Below, piece after piece: positions 31,121-34,156 of a stretch of 34,156 nucleotides of DNA; positions within the stretch are counted from its first letter, which is position 1, and each line of letters begins with the position of its first letter. This DNA comes from Myxococcales bacterium (GTDB taxonomy: Bacteria; Myxococcota_A; Polyangia; Polyangiales; Polyangiaceae). Location of the stretch: assembly GCA_023248735.1 (NCBI GenBank), contig JAHFDY010000029.1, positions 1 through 34,156 on the forward strand, given 5' to 3'. Position numbers and translations under genes: made by a program. The notes below the pieces were generated by a model. That model made no database searches. It saw nothing but the letters and a program-made list of their open reading frames with translations, and was not told the DNA's origin.

Positions 31121-32587
31121 ATGCGGACTTCCTTTCTTTGGGTTGCGGGTGTCGTTGTCGCGTGTTCGTCCGCATCACAACAGAGCGGCGTTGGTTCTGT
31201 TTCAGAGCCGATCATCAATGGCACCAAGGACACGACCCACGACGCCGTCGTGTTCATCTATGGCTCGCTGGGCAAAGGCAGCGGCGCCGCTTGTACAGGC
31301 ACGATTGTCAAGACGGACCCCGCATCCAAAATTGGCTGGGTCCTTACCGCCGCTCATTGCGTCTCGACGACGCCGCCACTCGTTGCGATACAGGGCGCGA
31401 ACATTGGCGACACCTCAACGCTGCAGTTCTCGGTTCTCGACTACCTCGCGCACCCGAGCTACGACGGCCAAGTCGCGTCAGCCAACGACGTCGCAGTCAT
31501 CCGCATCCTGGGCATCGACGCTGCTACTCCGTCAATTTCATTGACCACTGCATCCGATGGCGTCGCCGTGGGATCGAGCGTCACGAGTGTCGGCTACGGG
31601 CGAACAGAAACTTCGACGGAGCAAAATCCAAACGAGGACCGACGCTCCGTAACCAAGACACTGAGTACGGTCTCAACGACTCACGTCGGCTACTCGTTGT
31701 CGGGTAGTGGCATCTGCCAAGGCGACAGCGGCGGACCCGTTCTCTTCAAGAGCGGCAACGTGGAGCGCGTCGTCGGAGTGCATTCCTACGTGTCGGGCGG
31801 ATGCACGGGAGAAGGCTCCGGAACCGGATACAGCGTTCGCGTTAGCCCCCACCTGGCGTGGATCGAATCGAGGCTTGCCCTCGCGGCGCCCGCCGCTTCG
31901 TGCGACCTTTGCAAGAAGACCTCGAACTCCGGCGGCCAATTGTGCGCCGTTGCGTATCGGACTTGCGAGGCGAACACAGAGTGCAAGTCGCTCTACGACT
32001 GCGTGCTCGGGTGCGCTTCGGCTTCCGCGTGCCTTGACGCCTGTTACGTCAAGTATCCAAAGGCAACGGGGCCATTTTTGTACGCCACGTATTGTGCGTG
32101 CGAGCAAGCGTGCACAAGCGAGTGCAGCTCGAGCTGCATCACCGTGCCAACGTGCGGCCATACGTTTGGAAAGGCGAAGACTTGCAACGCCTGCCTCGAC
32201 GGCGCGTGCTGCAAAGAGGGCCTCGACTGCACAGCCGATGGTGAGTGCTACTCGTGCTGGGACACGAACGATCAGGCCAGCTCTTGCGCGAGCAACGCAA
32301 AGCGAAAAGCGCTGCTCAAGTGTCAGAGCACAAACTGCGCGAGCAAGTGCGATCCGGCCGCCGTCCCGGACGGAGGCACGCCGGACGATCCACCAGCGGA
32401 GGAACCGCCCGTTGACGAACCGCCTGTGGCAGACCCGCCCGCTGACGTCCCACCGGCGAGTACGGGCTGCAGCGTTGTGGCGACACCCATCCGCGGAAGC
32501 GCGTGGCCCATGCTCGTCGCGGGACTTCTCTTGTTGCGACGATCGGCGGGAAAGTCACGGAGCCTTCGCGCGGGCAAACCCGGTTAG
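31121..32587 (+). CDS. Trypsin-like serine protease with MYXO-CTERM-like C-terminal anchor
   Basis: A 488-aa secreted protease. The signal is MRTSFLWVAGVVVAC. The chymotrypsin fold shows the activation-like IING at 31-34, H79 in LTAAHC, D123 in ANDVAVI and S203 in GDSGGP, a complete triad. A Cys-rich region (roughly 255-395) with many CxxC-like pairs follows, then a Pro/Asp stalk (PPAEEPPVDEPPVADPP). The C-terminus, from about T448, has TGCS, a hydrophobic stretch (WPMLVAGLLLLRR) and a basic tail. This matches MYXO-CTERM sorting signals, which are processed for surface anchoring. Its TAG stop overlaps the TAA of the next gene by 4 bp on opposite strands. Substrate and target are unknown. Confidence 0.9.
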   Translation: MRTSFLWVAGVVVACSSASQQSGVGSVSEPIINGTKDTTHDAVVFIYGSLGKGSGAACTGTIVKTDPASKIGWVLTAAHCVSTTPPLVAIQGANIGDTSTLQFSVLDYLAHPSYDGQVASANDVAVIRILGIDAATPSISLTTASDGVAVGSSVTSVGYGRTETSTEQNPNEDRRSVTKTLSTVSTTHVGYSLSGSGICQGDSGGPVLFKSGNVERVVGVHSYVSGGCTGEGSGTGYSVRVSPHLAWIESRLALAAPAASCDLCKKTSNSGGQLCAVAYRTCEANTECKSLYDCVLGCASASACLDACYVKYPKATGPFLYATYCACEQACTSECSSSCITVPTCGHTFGKAKTCNACLDGACCKEGLDCTADGECYSCWDTNDQASSCASNAKRKALLKCQSTNCASKCDPAAVPDGGTPDDPPAEEPPVDEPPVADPPADVPPASTGCSVVATPIRGSAWPMLVAGLLLLRRSAGKSRSLRAGKPG

Positions 32588-33252
32588 CCGAGGCCTAGAC
32601 TTAGTAGGCGTCGCCTTGCCACAAATGCAGCGACACGCAATGCAGCGGCGCCGACGCTCAGAACGAGGAACGGCCAGTAGTAAATCGCCGGAGGAATTCC
32701 GGCCACTGCCTCCGAGACGAGCTCTTCGTACGGGCGACTGAACGACTCGCAAAAGCAATAGATGAACACGCCCATGACGTAGTAGCTGCCATAACGGTGC
32801 AGGCGTTCCCACCACGTGCGGCCAATGACACGAGCAACCCAACCAAACGACGTCGCGAGCATCGCGTACACGAGGAGGATCCCTGGGATGCCGCCGATGA
32901 TCTCGAAAAGAGGAACGGGATGATCGGCGTCGACGATCGGTGCGGCGCGATACACAGCGAAGATGAGCGCAACGTGCGTCAAGAAAGCCGCAGGAAACGC
33001 GGCTCCGATGAATTGACGACGCTCTAGCAACCATGCCGTGACCTTCCCTGGCCACAGCGTATGAAGCGATGAAGCGGTGAAGGCGACGACGAACCACAGA
33101 AACGCAACGCGCGCAGTAGCCCGAAGGGCGAGCTTGACGCCTTCTTCGGAAGTTCCGACGTATCGCAGCACGACCGCAGCAAGAATGAAGTTCGTTATCG
33201 CCGCCATCGCAACGAACCAAGCGCGACCCCACGTCCACTCTTTGATCAACAT
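32584..33252 (-). CDS. Ferric-reductase-like (b-type heme) transmembrane protein
   Basis: A 222-aa integral membrane protein with about six helices. Candidate heme-binding His are H64 (SSLHTLWPGK), H93 (LTHVALI) and H152 (WERLHRYGS). The block LLERRQFIGAAFPAAFLTH and the later WERLHRYGSYYVMG fit the ferric-reductase/YedZ-like transmembrane family. It has no flavin or NAD(P)H domain, so it would accept electrons from another partner. The ATG lies 19 bp after a bidirectional hairpin that probably ends the upstream regulator transcript. Enzymatic substrate unknown. Confidence 0.8.
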   Translation of the reverse strand: MLIKEWTWGRAWFVAMAAITNFILAAVVLRYVGTSEEGVKLALRATARVAFLWFVVAFTASSLHTLWPGKVTAWLLERRQFIGAAFPAAFLTHVALIFAVYRAAPIVDADHPVPLFEIIGGIPGILLVYAMLATSFGWVARVIGRTWWERLHRYGSYYVMGVFIYCFCESFSRPYEELVSEAVAGIPPAIYYWPFLVLSVGAAALRVAAFVARRRLLSLGLG

Positions 33253-33271
33253 CGGTTACCAACTTGGATCA

Positions 33272-33302
33272 GAAAAAGTGGATCGAAAAGGTCCACTTTT
33301 TC
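33272..33302. terminator. Bidirectional intrinsic terminator
   Basis: Perfect 11-bp stem GAAAAAGTGGA - 9-nt loop - TCCACTTTTTC, with A-tract and T-tract on the outer sides. The U-tract is part of the stem, so this is an A-stem-U terminator. It lies 20 bp before the ferric-reductase-like gene and 20 bp after the regulator stop on the minus strand, and would separate the two. Confidence 0.75.
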
Positions 33303-33322
33303 ATGAAATCGTAGGGCCACTT

Positions 33323-34156
33323 CTAGGACGTACGTGGGCGCGATGCTCGCTTCTTCCTCTGCCCCTGCACACTCGCAAACGCTGCTGCAAGACGACGAAC
33401 GCCTTCGCGGATACCCCTGTCGTCCACCAACGTGTAGCCAAGCAGGAGGCCGCAGCGATCCGGCTCGCCAAGGTAGTAAGGCGCAGCCGAGTGGACGCCG
33501 ACGTCTTGCGCACGCGCTTGTTCGACGACCGCCTCGAGCGCTTGCGGTGTGACACCGTCGAACCAAGCCATCATGTGAAGGCCCGCGTGAGAGTCCGCGA
33601 CCGACACGGCGTCGCCAAAGTGGAACCGTAACGCGTTGCGAAGCGACGCATGGCGTATCGCGTACCTCGCGCGGAGTCGACGCAAGTGCCGGTCGAAGTG
33701 CCCTTCCCTCATGAATTGAGCGATCGTTCCCTGCTCGAGCGTGGGCGTGCACCAATCGGCGATCCACTTCGCGGAGCGGAAGACGGGCATGAGCTCGGGT
33801 GGCGCAACGACGTACCCAATGCGGAGTCCAGGAAACAGCACCTTCGAGAAGGTGCCAACGTAGATCACCCTGCCCTGCTGATCGAGGGCTTGGAGCGATT
33901 CGAGCGGACGGCCTGCGTAGCGCAACTCACTGTCGTAGTCGTCCTCAACGATGTAGGCGGCGCGTCGGTTCGCCCATGCGAGAAGGTCCATGCGACGGCG
34001 CAGCGAGAGAACCGATCCAGTGGGAAACTGATGCGACGGTGTAACGTACGCGAGCACACCGCGATCAAGCGCACTCGCCGCCACGCCCGCGAGGTTCGCA
34101 CCGTCATCATCAATTGGAACCGGCACGATGTCCGCACCCGCGGCAAGAAACGCGTT
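33323..34156 (-). CDS. MocR/PdxR-type (GntR family) regulator, aminotransferase domain; partial at the window end
   Basis: The 3' part of a MocR-type regulator: a pyridoxal-phosphate aminotransferase fold joined to an N-terminal GntR winged helix, which would lie beyond 34156. The visible 277 codons include YVTPSHQFPTG (the substrate/PLP-proximal YVTPSHQ), EDDYDSELRY (the family's EDDYD), and the PLP lysine in GTFSKVLFPGLRIGY. The frame is open to the window edge, so the annotated start is not real and the gene continues. MocR-type proteins control B6 or amine metabolism; the target is not in the window. Only the C-terminal piece is seen. Confidence 0.92.
   Translation of the reverse strand, partial: NAFLAAGADIVPVPIDDDGANLAGVAASALDRGVLAYVTPSHQFPTGSVLSLRRRMDLLAWANRRAAYIVEDDYDSELRYAGRPLESLQALDQQGRVIYVGTFSKVLFPGLRIGYVVAPPELMPVFRSAKWIADWCTPTLEQGTIAQFMREGHFDRHLRRLRARYAIRHASLRNALRFHFGDAVSVADSHAGLHMMAWFDGVTPQALEAVVEQARAQDVGVHSAAPYYLGEPDRCGLLLGYTLVDDRGIREGVRRLAAAFASVQGQRKKRASRPRTS

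Noticed and set aside
1-34156. CRISPR array, rRNA, tRNA, phage genes or restriction/toxin-antitoxin modules
   Set aside because: No regularly spaced repeats, no conserved RNA segments and no recognisable protein of these classes were seen on reading; small RNAs cannot be excluded without a covariance search.

Overview
The window looks like chromosomal DNA of a myxobacterium-like member of the Myxococcota. This is inferred from content, not from a marker gene. The clues are many Cys-rich, Asp/Ala-tailed lipoproteins, a trypsin-like protease ending in a MYXO-CTERM-like segment, a GltJ/AgmX-like zinc-ribbon plus GYF protein, an ECF sigma factor followed by a one-helix TPR-type protein, a lone SctU/FlhB export-gate protein, and high GC. 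I see no rRNA, tRNA, CRISPR array or phage module.

Layout. 1-2.1 kb (+): obg GTPase and a lone sctU/flhB-type gene. 2.1-3.9 kb (-): pspA, a degenerate cyclase-like protein with a helical tail, and a small ORF with an in-frame 51-bp tandem duplication. 4.0-4.2 kb (+): small zinc-ribbon protein. 4.3-6.9 kb (-): E1-alpha of a 2-oxoacid dehydrogenase followed by lipoamide dehydrogenase, with no E1-beta or E2 nearby. 6.9-7.2 kb: a 289-bp non-autonomous IS5-like element with a matching CTAG on each side. 7.2-8.3 kb (-): two lipoproteins. 8.5-11.3 kb (+): a 953-aa STAND ATPase/TPR regulator with a C-terminal OmpR-type DNA-binding domain, divergent from the lipoproteins across a gap holding two dyads.

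11.3-23.4 kb is one long run on the minus strand. In transcription order it holds: a Cys-rich lipoprotein; two DppB/DppC-type permeases; a propeller-like lipoprotein; a tightly packed set (HEAT protein, lipocalin-like CrtC/tocopherol-cyclase-like protein, four-helix membrane protein, 2[4Fe-4S] ferredoxin, outer-membrane-type lipoprotein); an outer-surface protein, ECF sigma factor and one-TM TPR protein; and a lipoprotein with PD40-like repeats and one c-type heme motif.

23.5-28.8 kb (+): an M13 zinc metallopeptidase lipoprotein closely followed by a putative Fe(II)/2-oxoglutarate oxygenase, then a beta-propeller lipoprotein. 28.8-34.2 kb: the GltJ-like protein (-), an unknown protein (+), the surface protease (+), a ferric-reductase-like membrane protein (-), and a MocR/PdxR-type regulator (-) cut by the window end.

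No complete, obviously new multi-gene system is proven here. The best candidates for a second look are the mini-IS element, the inverted STAND regulator with its dyad-bearing divergent promoter, the M13 protease/oxygenase pair, and the 19.8-16.1 kb operon combining a ferredoxin, a lipocalin-like protein and a HEAT protein.
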